Assembly (NCBI GenBank): GCA_024138015.1
Contig: JAMXBB010000011.1
Location: 66,788,308-66,852,307 of the forward strand
Direction of reading: 5' to 3'
Origin: Lumnitzera littorea
Lineage: Eukaryota > Streptophyta > Magnoliopsida > Myrtales > Combretaceae
Length of the DNA stretch: 64,000 nt
Within the stretch, counting starts at the first letter, position 1; each line of letters starts with the position of its first letter. Shown one piece after another: positions 12,551 to 23,439 of the stretch. Below the pieces are notes generated by a model. It was not told the origin of the DNA. It did not search any database and saw only the letters and a program-made list of their open reading frames with translations. The translations under genes and the position numbers were made by a program.

Positions 12551-14419
12551 CTTGATAGAGATATTCTCGAAAAACTTAAAATTCATATCGATGTAGTATT
12601 ACATTTTAGACATTAGACCACCAAACTGTTGCCTTTTCAATTTTTGCTCTAGTAACTACTCACTCATAAATGAATAATGCCACTCCTTAGTGGGTAGCAA
12701 AGGAAAGACCGATGACTGGTCACCGTATTGATTTTAATAGTGGTTGAACATCTCCTCTATATTAATTGTCCCTGCCGACACCTCCTACTGTCCTATCTAT
12801 ATATGTTTTGGGAATCTATTAGATCTTTAATGTAACTGTAATAAGTTTTCAAATACATTAATGATTTCGCTTTACAACAAAGATCTAAAATAGTTGCTAT
12901 AAGGTAAATACGAGGAATGTCTTTATAATAAGATAACCACTTTAACATCATATCATATACGTATGCATGCAGGTTTGGGTCCTTATGGGCGTGAAGTAGC
13001 ATGACAAATATGAGGAATATTTTTATAATAAGATAATCACTTCAACGTCATATCGTATACATATGCATGCAGGTTTAGGTCCTTACGGGCTTGAAGTAAC
13101 ACGCTAAGTATACTGATAGTTGACATAATAAACAAGTGTGAATTGGGCCTGTAAACCTGCGAGAAAGTCTTAGTAACATTAGGAAAAACTTTCTGTAGCT
13201 GGATACATATATCCCAATTATTGGGGAGAATGTCAACTCTCGCATGTTATATATTACGAAGTCATATAGTAGTTCATTGTAAAGAATTGTGTTATGCAAC
13301 AACTTGAAAGTCGAGTTCCAGTGGTGTTGTACATCCATCTTAAATTTTCGGGGCCTCTTCCTATGCTCCATGTAGAAGTTCCTTTACTAAGTAAAGGAGC
13401 AACCTCTTTGTTATTGTTTTGACGATGTTTTTAATTAGAGCTATACTGTCATATAAAGCTGCAATACCATCCTTGACACATAAGATAAGAATATGACATG
13501 TATAACGTATGTAGAAACCCTAACCCCCCCTCTCCCAATGTTGATTGATAGTAATTTTGCAAATCAGATATTGAGACTATATTGGCACTTGTATTGTCAA
13601 AACAAATAGAAAAAATTTTCCTTATTAATCCATACTCATTTAAGATTTCTTTAATAATTTTATAAATGTCATGTGCCATGTGGTGCTTGTTACATACCCT
13701 TAAAGCCAATAGTTATTTATTAAGTTGTCAATTGTCTTCTATTCAGTAAACAATAACACCCATATAAGAATTATTATGAAAAAGATATGTTCATATGTCT
13801 GCGCATATGGATACATGCGTATTAAGCGAAGCAAACTTATTTGCAAGCTCCCTCTTACCTTTGTGGTAAAGCTCCTATGTGGCTCGATTTAACGTGCTGT
13901 GGCTAAGCTATTGCAAGTTGAGGTTGAATGTCTCTTACTTGTATCAACTTTGCCACTTTGATGCACCCACGTTAAATGACAAGTGCAAGTTTGCTAGGTA
14001 CTACACTAGGTTGTACTTGTGCCTCTTTTGATCATACCTCATTAGCAGTTGAATGGATGTACCATTGTCTCAAGAAATTTGTTGTTGCGTACTATCTATT
14101 CTTATCTCCTCAGGATACTTTGACCTCAAGTGTCTGTTAAGGGTGCCATATCCCTTTCCCATTTTCTAAGAGTGACTTGCATTACAGTTGTTGCAGAATG
14201 TCATTGAGTTCCTCCTTTCGCTTGTACCTTTATGGAAATGCGTAATAAAAATATTAGACTTATCGAGTTTAAGGGGCTTACTTGAGCTTGAAGGTCTTAA
14301 ACTATCGGGCCTATGATGTCCTATATGTTGTTCCTCTATTTCAAGAATAATTTTTATCTTGTCCTCCTCATCCTCAAACATGCTTGTGGAGCAACTCATT
14401 CATAGGGATTTAATCTAGT

Positions 14420-14625
14420 GAGTTGTGTAGGGACACTCATGTGGGGAGATTCGAATCTAGTAGAACATTCATCGACACTCATGCGTAGAGGTTCGAACCT
14501 AAGAGGTGATGTGCCTCGGTAACTCATGTGTTGAGGTTTAATGTTAAAGCCAAAAGGTAGTGTGCTATGATTACTCATGTGATGAGGTTCTAGATCAAGG
14601 TCAAGAGGTGGTGTAACTCGTTCTT
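14420..14625 (-). repeat. Degenerate ~60-bp minisatellite inside transposase N-terminus
   Basis: Four imperfect units each carry ACTCATG followed by a GAGGTTCGAA-like block. In the minus-strand protein they give repeated HMS/RMS-containing units rich in Pro, Arg and Thr. The repeat lies between the Gly-Lys tract and the zinc finger. Confidence 0.55.
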
Positions 14626-14740
14626 CAACGTTCTCAACCACATCGTATGCCCTCTACTCATTCAATTCATACTTGTAATCTGAGTACGCTTGAACGTCAT
14701 CGAACCGTTGTAGCTTAAATGATGTACCAGTTCCAATGCT

Positions 14741-14782
14741 CTTGCCCTTACCCTTACCCTTACCCTTACCTTTACCTTTCCC
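14741..14782 (-). repeat. Hexamer tract coding for seven Gly-Lys pairs
   Basis: Seven 6-bp units of CTTACC type (with CTTGCC, TTTACC and TTTCCC variants) on the plus strand. On the minus strand they encode GKGKGKGKGKGKGK. The charge could serve nuclear entry or DNA binding, which is inference. The unit differs from the plant telomere repeat CCCTAAA. Confidence 0.8.
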
Positions 14783-14839
14783 GTAAGATGAGGAACTGTG
14801 CTTCTTATTAGAGAAAGTACAACACAAGAATCTTTCCAT

Positions 14840-17800
14840 GCATGTTAAATTTTTTTCCCTTATTTACTACATCAAAAGTTTATGAATGAAGGGCATGAAT
14901 AATATGTAAGACAACACAAAACGGAATGAAAAATTATACTTAAAATTTGGTGATAATTGAAAGAAATATTTCTCTCACAATATTTCACAATTAAAAAATG
15001 TAAAGGCGGAATGGTTGGAGTTAGAGCATTTTAATGAATTCATGATGAAGCAATAACTATTGCACGGCTGCACTCTTTAGTTTATAAGCAACGAGAAAGG
15101 CTTGCACATGTCGTTTAAATTTTCAAATTTTGAATTTGAATCATTTCGATTACCACAATTTTTGAATTTTGCAACTGGCTCTCCACTTACATGAGCTAAA
15201 AGAGAAAGCAGAGGGAGTAAGGGGAATAAATGGTGGATTTTCCATTGAAAGAGAAAGTAAAGGGAGCAAGGGGAATAAAAGGAATAGGTGGTAAGGGGTT
15301 GGGGAGGGCGTTACTTGACTTGCTGAAAACGTGTGCGTAAATCAATAAGTATATCGGGTTGTAGCATTAGTACAAACGGTAAGTCAAGGTTGTATTCTAC
15401 AAGGAGCTAGATGCTAATTACTAAATTACTTGAGTTTTCCCCTAATTTAAGTTATCGATAATTAAACTAAAAGTGAGTAAAAGCTAAATAACAAGATGAA
15501 CACAAAACCAAGTGTCCTAACTACACTATGAGGGTCTCGGGTTTAGAAGATAAAAAAGATCAAATTGGGATTTGTAAATCTATTATATTTTCAATTAACG
15601 TAATGCCTTAAATCGATATTTAAAATTGACTAAAAGGGATTTAACTAAACTTACTAAAACTTATCCATCTCCCAAAGTAGCCGAATTCTAATTATAGTAT
15701 AAATTCACTTGCTAAGGCAATTTATCTATAATTATTGGGTAAATAATAATCAACTCACATAGAAATTATTATTTTAGTTAGAAATATGGTTTAGGTCATA
15801 GGGACATGCTCAAACCATATTTCTAACCTTATTAAGTGTGTGAGTTTATAAATTTAATTAAAACCCGCATATCCCTATAACAAGCTTTTTAAAAAATTCA
15901 AGCTATGTTCAATACGAGTTATCGAAACCTTCTTAGATATTCTATAACTCTATCTAGCTAAAAAGTAATGGCCAAGTACTAACTAACCAAATGATAAATA
16001 CAATAGAAAAATACCCAAATACTTAATATCAATATCGGAATAATACACAAAACATATTAACTCATCAAATCTATCAATACAAAATCTAAATAAATTAAGT
16101 ACAATATCATATTGCAAAAGCCAAATGAATCAAGATATATATAAATTGAAATAACAAGGGAAAAAAAAAAACACTTCGATCGGTATATTCGATCCTGAAA
16201 CTTTATACAAAATCGACATATCTCGATTTATTTAGAACCCGGGATAGTTCTCTAGTAAGCTAGAATAAAATGATTTAAAGTCTTGAAATTAAAGAAAACA
16301 TACAAAAATTAATAAAGTAAACACAAAATGAAATTTCTATTCTTAAATGTTCTCTACAAAAATAAAATCCCTGAACTACTAGATGTTCTCCCTCTTCTTT
16401 CTTTTTCTAATTGCTACTTCTTTCTTTTCATCTGTTTCTTTCCTCTTTCTCATAAACCCTTACATCAACTGTTAGATGTCATCCAATTGTAGGTTAGATT
16501 TGGATAAGAAATTCTACTGTGGCTTGCATTTTCTCCTATATTACTTCAACTCCCATATGTTGTTGTCAAGACAATAAGTGGGCCATTATTTGATGAGGCC
16601 CCCACTTCCAAAGATGGCAAATGCATAGAATTAGATACTTTTTTATTTTTTTATTTTTATGTTTTGGCCCTCCACATGTGTGATTATACAAAGAAAAGCG
16701 ATTGTTACTTGCATCCAAGACTTGAAGTGGAGAATAAGAATTGAAATACAAGATCCTTGAGGTAAGTGAGAATGGGCCTAAATGTTCACTTTTGTTGTGG
16801 GAATCTAAAATAAGGCCTTTATGCGTGTGCATATTTGGACTTGGACAGCTTAGTTGGATTGCACTTTGTAAAAGAAAGCCCTAACTCAGTCATGTTTTTT
16901 TGCATTTGTACTTCAATAGCTTAGCTAACTCTCAGTTTTAACTTGAGAGCATACATTGCTCTTATCTGTTTGTATGGAATTTCTACAAATTTTTGCTCAA
17001 TTGCAGTTTACATTAGCTACTATTTTGCTTGTGTGGTTTGTTCTTGGTTGAACTCTTTGATTGTTCTTTGTTAGCTTGTTGAAAGCATGGATTTAAGCTG
17101 CTACAACTTAGAATTCTCAAATAAGAACAAGAAAGTGAGCTGCTACGTTTGGATGGTGTTTACGACCACATGCAACTGTTGGTTACATGTTTAGATAAGT
17201 GACTTAGGGCAAGTTGGAGTTGCTATTGATCGGTGAAGCTTTGCTACTACTATTTTGGACTAGGAACTACTATGTTTTGGATTAGAGTGTTGTAGTTGTT
17301 GTTAGTTCTTCGTGCTTGGATTGAGGAGCTTTCAGCTTACTACTATTTCTTATAGTTGTTGTTAGCCGTGTTTAGAATTGTGCTTGTTTCTTGTTTCTGA
17401 GTGCACAACCTGTAATAAAAAAATTTAATGACATTGAAATTTTTTAGAATCAACTCACTAATGAAAGTGAAGTGCATGTCAATTTATAAATTAAATTGTG
17501 AATTCTGTTCTTTCCTATTTTCAATTGTAGGTTGGTCTATTATGTTGAAGCTCAATTTAGCTCTCAATTTAGTTCCCTTAGCTTGCTTTTAGATGAAGCA
17601 TGTGCTGTGTTTCAATCATTTAGCCATTGAATTTACTAATTTTTGCAACCCCTATCTGAAATTCAAGAACATGGCCAAAGTTAGAAGCGTGGTTCTTATC
17701 TTGTGCTTAGTGTTGTTGTAGCTTTTGCTCATATTTTTCTATAGGAAACAACTCAGCATGTGGAGCATGACACACTTTGAATTATTAATTTAGCAACTAC

Positions 17801-18313
17801 TCTTCAATTATCTAGTTGTTAAATTCCTTAAATTGTTCTTAGTCTCTACTGCAAATGTGCTTTGCTAGCTGTTGAATTTCTCGCGTAGAGTTGGATGGTG
17901 CAAGGGCCTAATTGTGCTCGGCTTTAGGATAACAGTTAACTTGGTTTAAATTTGCAATTTTAGTAGAATTTGGAAATCCTATTGCTATCCGTGTTTGGTT
18001 TTGCTTGATTTCAATAACTGCTCGAACATGGAAAGGTATGGATCTGTTTATTTCACAGCTGCTTGGCTTGGTTTGTTCTTTCATCAAAACTTTTGAAGCT
18101 TGAATCCAATTGTTGCTGTTATCTTCCAAATGAGCTCCTAGGGCTGCTCTGTTATATCATGTTTGGCAATTTGGACAATTAGCTGATGCCATTTTTATCA
18201 AAACTCCTAGTAGTCAAATTAACATCATGTTTTCTCAGTGAAAGCTACTTAAAGAGCCCGACTCAATAGGTAGTAGCTAGTTTGATGTTGTTATGGCTGC
18301 TGATATTTGAAGT
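14840..18313. other. Non-coding interior of the hAT element
   Basis: No protein domain is recognised on either strand. The part at 16840-18300 is rich in GTTGTAGCT-like words and is moderately repetitive. It may be upstream region or intron of the transposase, or later inserted DNA whose ends have decayed. Confidence 0.4.
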
Positions 18314-18544
18314 GTTGTAGTCATGGTTGTTAAAATCACAAGTCAAAAATACGATTTTATGAGTTTATAATTTTATAATGTTTTTTTTAGTTAAAATGGA
18401 TGTAAAATCATTTATGTGCAAACTTTTAGTAAAATTATGAATTTTTATGTGCGATTTTATAAATTTACAATTTTACTAGTTTTGTACGATTCTTTACATT
18501 GAAATGAATAGTAGAATCACGATTTTGATAACCATAGCTGTAAT
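18314..18544. mobile_element. hAT-type MITE, 215 bp
   Basis: Terminal inverted repeats CATGGTTGTTAAAATC (18322) and, on the opposite strand from 18536, TATGGTTATCAAAATC enclose an AT-rich body with GATTTTA-type words. Flanking 8-mers GTTGTAGT (18314-18321) and GCTGTAAT (18537-18544) match at six of eight positions, both differences being transitions. Ends match those of the element at 6732-7508, so both belong to one family. It sits inside the larger hAT element and is therefore younger than it. Confidence 0.65.
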
Positions 18545-19258
18545 TGCTACTTGTTTTAAGTTCTTTTCAGTTGCTGTGCTCAGAGTTTAGTAGCTACTAC
18601 TCCTTGATTGCTTGGCTCTCATGATTAATACCCATATAACGTGTGCTAAGCTCAAATACTACATGAAGATTGGAATTATTGTTAAAATTTGTTCTATACA
18701 AAAGAGAGTGCAGCCATCTCTTATATTGGCTAATTTGCAGTAAAGTTATATACACTAAAGAGCTACTTATAATTGTAATAACATCATTATGGCAAGAAAA
18801 GACAGCAACTCAAAGTCCTCTAAATGATAACAGTGCACTTGAAAAGATGACAGTCCTAAATATTGGAAGCATGGAATTGTATTGCCAATTTTATTCTAAA
18901 AGTTGTTTTACAATTTGAACTCAAAACCAATAAGACATATAGACCACTTAGCCTCCATTTTTTATCCTTTAGTTGAGATGATTGAATAATTAGCCCAAAA
19001 CATGTACAATTTTTAAGATAGTTTGCAATAAATGTGCTAATACATGTATGAACGTGTGCCATTTTAGTAGAGATAAATGTGTAGTTCTATACATTTATCG
19101 AAGGGAAGGGGGTGCGATTTCAATACCGGCCTTTGTTTTTTCTTTTCTTTTTTTTTTTTTTGGGAACAGTGAGCCTTGAATTACTGCCGGTTCAAGCTCG
19201 GAATCTTTCGGACCGAGCTACGATTCAGAACTAGCTCTTGCACAGGTCTAATTATAGC

Positions 19259-20326
19259 TGCCAACATTTTGGTTACACCACTGATAAAGGCATAGCCACC
19301 TAAATCACCGATATTCTTCTAATTTTAGGGTTTTGATTTGAGGAGGTCTTTGTGATGTATAAAACCTAAAAGATGAAGTCAATCGTGTCAAGTTAAAGGT
19401 TTATAAACTATACGTTGTTTCTTCTTATTGTTATTGGTGGGTTTATTGGCTGTGAATTAATAGTTTAATGTTAGATCTGTAGTCAACCTTAGTGGGTTGT
19501 GAATTGATAATTTCTTTATGTTGTTGTTGGTAGGTTTATGATGGTGTAAGTGTTTAGTGTCACCATCAGTTGTTGCGATGATGGTAGTACATGGTAGTTG
19601 GCCTATAGTGTGTCATGGTGGTGCGTAATGGTCTATGAAGGAGGTGTGGTGGTGTAATAGGTGTTTTTGTTTTTCCTTAGAATTATGATTCTTAGGTTAT
19701 GATGAGGAATATGGATTCTTAACTTTTAGGAATTGGAATTCCTAATGAATTAAGATTCTACGAAGTAAACACCACGACAGAGGTGTTTTAAGGAACTTTT
19801 TAGGGTAGGGTAGAGATGAGGGGGTTAAGGGGAATGACTACTCTATTCCTTACAAGTGAACACGCTGCACAGTGTTTAAGATAGAAGTTATACAGTTATG
19901 ATGAGAAATATAGAAGATATGAAATGGAAAATTCATAATTAGTATGAGAAATAAAAGTGAAAAAGGATATCTTCAAGCATAGAATTGGCGATGTTGGTAA
20001 ATTGATTTCTTCTTACAATGTATTTGGCAATTTTAAGAACAATAAAAATGGTGGAAATGGAAGGAAAGAAAAAGAAAGGAAGAGAAATGTAAGTTTCATT
20101 TCTTATTTGTATTCATAGAATGGGAAGGGGAAGAAATGGAATGAAATATGTAATAGGTTAAATATTTCCTTTTTTTTTTCTTTTTCTTTTTTACTTTTAG
20201 GGGTATTTTAATAATTTTATATAATTTCCATTCATTTCAACACTTTTATCTTCAAAAGTGGAGAGAAGTAAAATAACATTAAAAGTGGAATTATTTTTGC
20301 TAATTTCTCTTGATTTTCATTTTTTT
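19259..20326. other. Intergenic DNA with a possible small MITE
   Basis: At 19660-19773 an imperfect inverted repeat (GGTGTTT...TTAGAAT against AGATTCTACG...AAACACC) encloses a short AT-rich stem and may be a 114-bp MITE, but no target duplication is clear. The AG-rich and T-rich stretches at 19990-20330 could form another old hairpin element. No gene is seen. Confidence 0.35.
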
Positions 20327-22507
20327 TCAACTTTCCTTGTAAATATTTAAACACACAATAATTTTATTAATGTCTTTCCATTTCCATGAGCTTTCATTGA
20401 TTTCATGGTTACTAGATATAGTGTCACTCTTATCCCTTTTGATTCCAAAGCACTCAAACCCCAATCGGAAAATGTTGCCCTTTATAAAAATAAAAATATA
20501 ATAATAAAAGTATGAACTTAATGGTATAAACCCTAAAATTTTCAAATTGAAACTTGTGATGATTGTTAGGTAGCCAATAAGGCTATATCCTAGATAGCTT
20601 CCATGAACTACTCTAATATAAGACCATTTTGAATGTTGTTTATGTGAACTACTATGATGGTTAGAAGCTATGCAACTTAACAAGGTGGTGATAGATGGCC
20701 CACTAATAGATTGCTGAACATTGCCCTTAAATTTTGAAAAATAAGGTTTTGGCACTTTATGTTACATCCATAATACTAAAATGTTCTTTGGTACTTAAAA
20801 TACCTCAAAAAATAAATGGAAAAGGTACATATTTTGTCCTCAAATTTTGCCTTCATTTTAAGTAAGCAACTTGTTTTTTTTTTTTTCCCTTTTCCTTTTA
20901 TTTCAATTATCAATGTTTTAAAACGAAAGTAGATTGTTCATCAACTCCTATAATTATTAATTAGATAAATAATAATTATAGATATATTTAATTTTACAAT
21001 ACAATTAAAAATGGTATCTATTATATTTAATTACTTAATATAATAAAAATAAAAAAAATATAAAATGAATGAAAAGGCAAAAGAAATAGAAACAAATTCA
21101 AATGCTAGCTGCCTTAACAAGCCGTTTGAAGACTAATCAAAAGTTAATATGTGCCAAAGACAGTAAATATTAAGAAATTAAGGTATACTTTTTTCAAAAT
21201 AAACTCAAGTGAGGAGAAAAAGGGTAACAAGGCTCTCATTTCCTTATAGAAAGAGTTAATTGGTTTTTTCCTTATTTTGTCTTCTCATAATAAATAGAAA
21301 CCTAATGCTCTCTCTTATAGCTTAAGTAGCATCTCTCCTAAGATTTCTTAATGTGCAGAGAAGGAAATTAAGGTAAGATAATTCCATCTCTTCTTTTTGC
21401 CCTTCACCATCATAAGACAAGCCATGGTTGCATGAAGGTAAATATATCAAGGAGGTAACTAAGAACATATTGATGTCATGTGGTGGGGGCGAATTGTGTT
21501 AATATTGCACATGGATATTGTAAATCAAACATTGTTTTTATATCAAGATAAAAACAAGTTTAGTAATTGTACCTTTCTCTTTAGAGTTTAATGGGAATTA
21601 GGTTCATAATCTAGTTTAATACAGTAATCATGCAATTGATGAAAAGGTCTTAATTAATGATTTTGGTAATTAGATTTAAAAACTCTAGTATTTGGTACAA
21701 AAGATAATCGAAAAGCTTTTGAGGAAAGCTTGTTGCTTTTGGATAATTACAATGTGAAATTGGTTAAATTCAAGATTAATTCATAAATAGTTTGATTTTG
21801 ATGAAAAATGGTGTTAAATGGGTAGTTTTAGAAGATTTTGGGTTAGTTTTAAGCCACAAAGAGTTAATTAAGGCAATGATAAGTAGAATTCTCTTTGTTA
21901 GGAGGTGTTTTAGATGCTTTATAAAGGGAACAATTGACTAACTAAGTGCACAATTTCATGTACTTAGGGACAAGTTGCCTATCCTTTATGTTTTCAACTC
22001 ATCCTTCCTTTGATCAAATCTATTATGCCCCACTGTGGTTAACTAAGAGCTCTTGGATTATAAATGCCATTAAGTAATTAAACCTAATTTTACTTGTATA
22101 TTCTTAGGTGTTGATTTTCAATTGTTACTAAAAAGTAGTTGATAGCTTTAGATTAGGCAAGTTGAACATGTGTGTGTAGATTGCTTATTTATTACATACT
22201 AGATGAACCTAATATATGTTTGATTTTAATTGCTAGTTGTGGGTGGATTACAGATTAGATATTTAAGTTAAATTGAGGATATGAAACCTAAATTAAGTGG
22301 GTTTTTGATAGGTGTGGTACCACTTATATATGGGAAAATAGGATCATTTATATAATGATTTCTGACTGATATGGGTTAAGATATTCAAAATAAAAGCTAC
22401 TAATGGAATGTAATTATGGTACTGGAGCGACCATTTAAGGTCTTATTGCACTAGACTGCCAATGATAGATATGGGTATTAAAATCAGGAAAAGATAACTA
22501 GTGTTGG
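20327..22507. other. Intergenic DNA, no gene recognised
   Basis: Minus-strand frame 20327-20755 is open for 142 residues, the longest open frame in the non-element part of the window, but shows no domain I recognise and is Ser/Ile/Tyr-rich as expected from AT-rich DNA. The rest is AT-rich with stops in all frames. Confidence 0.4.
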
Positions 22508-23019
22508 TGTTTGTCACTCTCATTTAAAAATCAAAAGAGGGGGTGAACTAATTGGTTAAGTGTTCAATATTTTTTCATAAGAACTAAACTTAACTAATGA
22601 GAATTTAAAAATCCCCTCAAATTGTTGCCATGATGGTGTAATGTAATCAATATTTAAGTAATGGAATAAATAGAAAAATAAAAGTGTAAGGAGAAGAAGA
22701 TTAGGTAGAGATTTTTATAGAGATTCTATCTTGTGCATCAATCCTCTGTTCGAACTTTATTGTTGAGGATTTGATTATCCTAATAATTTTGCTACTGTAT
22801 CAATAAACAAATTTAAGAAGAGTATAATCACTTGGTTAGCCTTAACCTCAAATCATTACCCTATCTCACTTAGCCCCTACTCAAGTTAAATACATGATAC
22901 ATCTATCTATGCACTCTCTCAAAGTTATAACAAATCCTCACTTTATTTAGACAACAAGTCAATGAGGAAACAACAATAATTATAAGCCTCAAATTTTAGC
23001 ATGAATAAAAGATAATAGA

Positions 23020-23418
23020 TGTTGATAGCTATTTTAGGCCATAGGCCCTTTGGTCCAAATTGACTAGCTCAATATTTGGACTAAGCCCAGTTCAAATATA
23101 ACTTAGTGTCATCTCTTATGAATAAGAGATGAGGCTCGTAAGTAAAGGATTTTTGGTCTCTCATTTCCTCTCCCTTTGAATTGGGGTTTATATCCTCATT
23201 GACTTATGTATTGAAGTGGCTATGTCAAAGCAAACTTTAGCATTGCACTAACCATGTTTTCTTTTATAGAATGCCTAACTCCAAGGATGACTTTTGCATT
23301 GAAGTGGCTATGTCAAAGCAAATTTCAGCACCACACCAACCGTGTTTTCTTTTACAAAATGCCTAAATCCAAGGAATCTTTATATGCAAATCTATGGAGT
23401 GAAGATCAACTATCAACA
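23020..23418 (+). repeat. 5' LTR of LARD-like element, with internal 88-bp duplication
   Basis: Starts TGTTGATAGC and ends ACTATCAACA. It is 78 bp longer than the 3' LTR, mainly because the block starting ATTGAAGTGGCTATGTCAAA occurs twice, at 23210 and 23298. The TATA box seen in the other LTR is mutated here (TATGAATA). Confidence 0.8.
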
Positions 23419-23439
23419 TTGGCATCATCTGTAGGAAGG
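23419..23439 (+). other. Primer binding site region of the LARD-like element
   Basis: TTGGCATCATCTGTAGGAAG immediately follows the 5' LTR. Its position and TGGC...TCTGT.GGA form fit a plant gypsy primer site other than the initiator-Met type. The exact tRNA was not determined. Confidence 0.55.

Larger units (their letters stand above)
12400..14839 (-). pseudogene. hAT transposase, BED zinc finger type, broken
   Basis: Minus-strand coding fragments follow the hAT transposase order. From 14839: an N-terminal basic stretch with seven Gly-Lys pairs; a repeat-rich linker (14420-14625); a BED-like zinc finger around 14075-14200 with CNNC and GTLNRHL; the start of the RNase H-like catalytic core (13450-13900) with KIFSICFDNTSANI carrying a conserved Asp; a core block with DVQHHWNST (about 13330); a block with DPNLHAYVYDMM (about 12970); and the C-terminal dimerisation domain near 12412-12550, including SIEQVFSTASLILD. 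The product would cut and paste the element in the nucleus. At least six frame breaks or stops make it non-functional. The family call is firm from domain order; the exact start is uncertain. Confidence 0.8.
11557..19258 (-). mobile_element. Large degenerate hAT transposon, 7.7 kb
   Basis: The left terminus at 11565 is TAGACTTGCACAAAGGGCTG. The right terminus at 19250, read on the minus strand, is TAGACCTGTGCAAGAGCTAG. These are imperfect inverted repeats with the TAGRC...TGCA form seen in plant hAT elements. Flanking 8-mers ATTGCAGT (11557-11564) and ATTATAGC (19251-19258) agree at five of eight positions and differ only by transitions. GGTTC/GAACC motifs are crowded inside both ends (11580-11700 and 19170-19240). 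The transposase pseudogene lies on the minus strand at 12400-14839. About 4.3 kb of non-coding DNA separates it from the right end. Confidence 0.75.

Noticed and set aside
14480..14500. tRNA T-loop-like GGTTCGAACC
   Set aside because: No acceptor stem, anticodon arm or D-arm can be paired around it; it is part of the transposase minisatellite.
14741..14782. Interstitial telomere repeat
   Set aside because: The unit is a CTTACC/CCCTTA hexamer, not the plant CCCTAAA heptamer, and it lies in a coding frame for Gly-Lys pairs.
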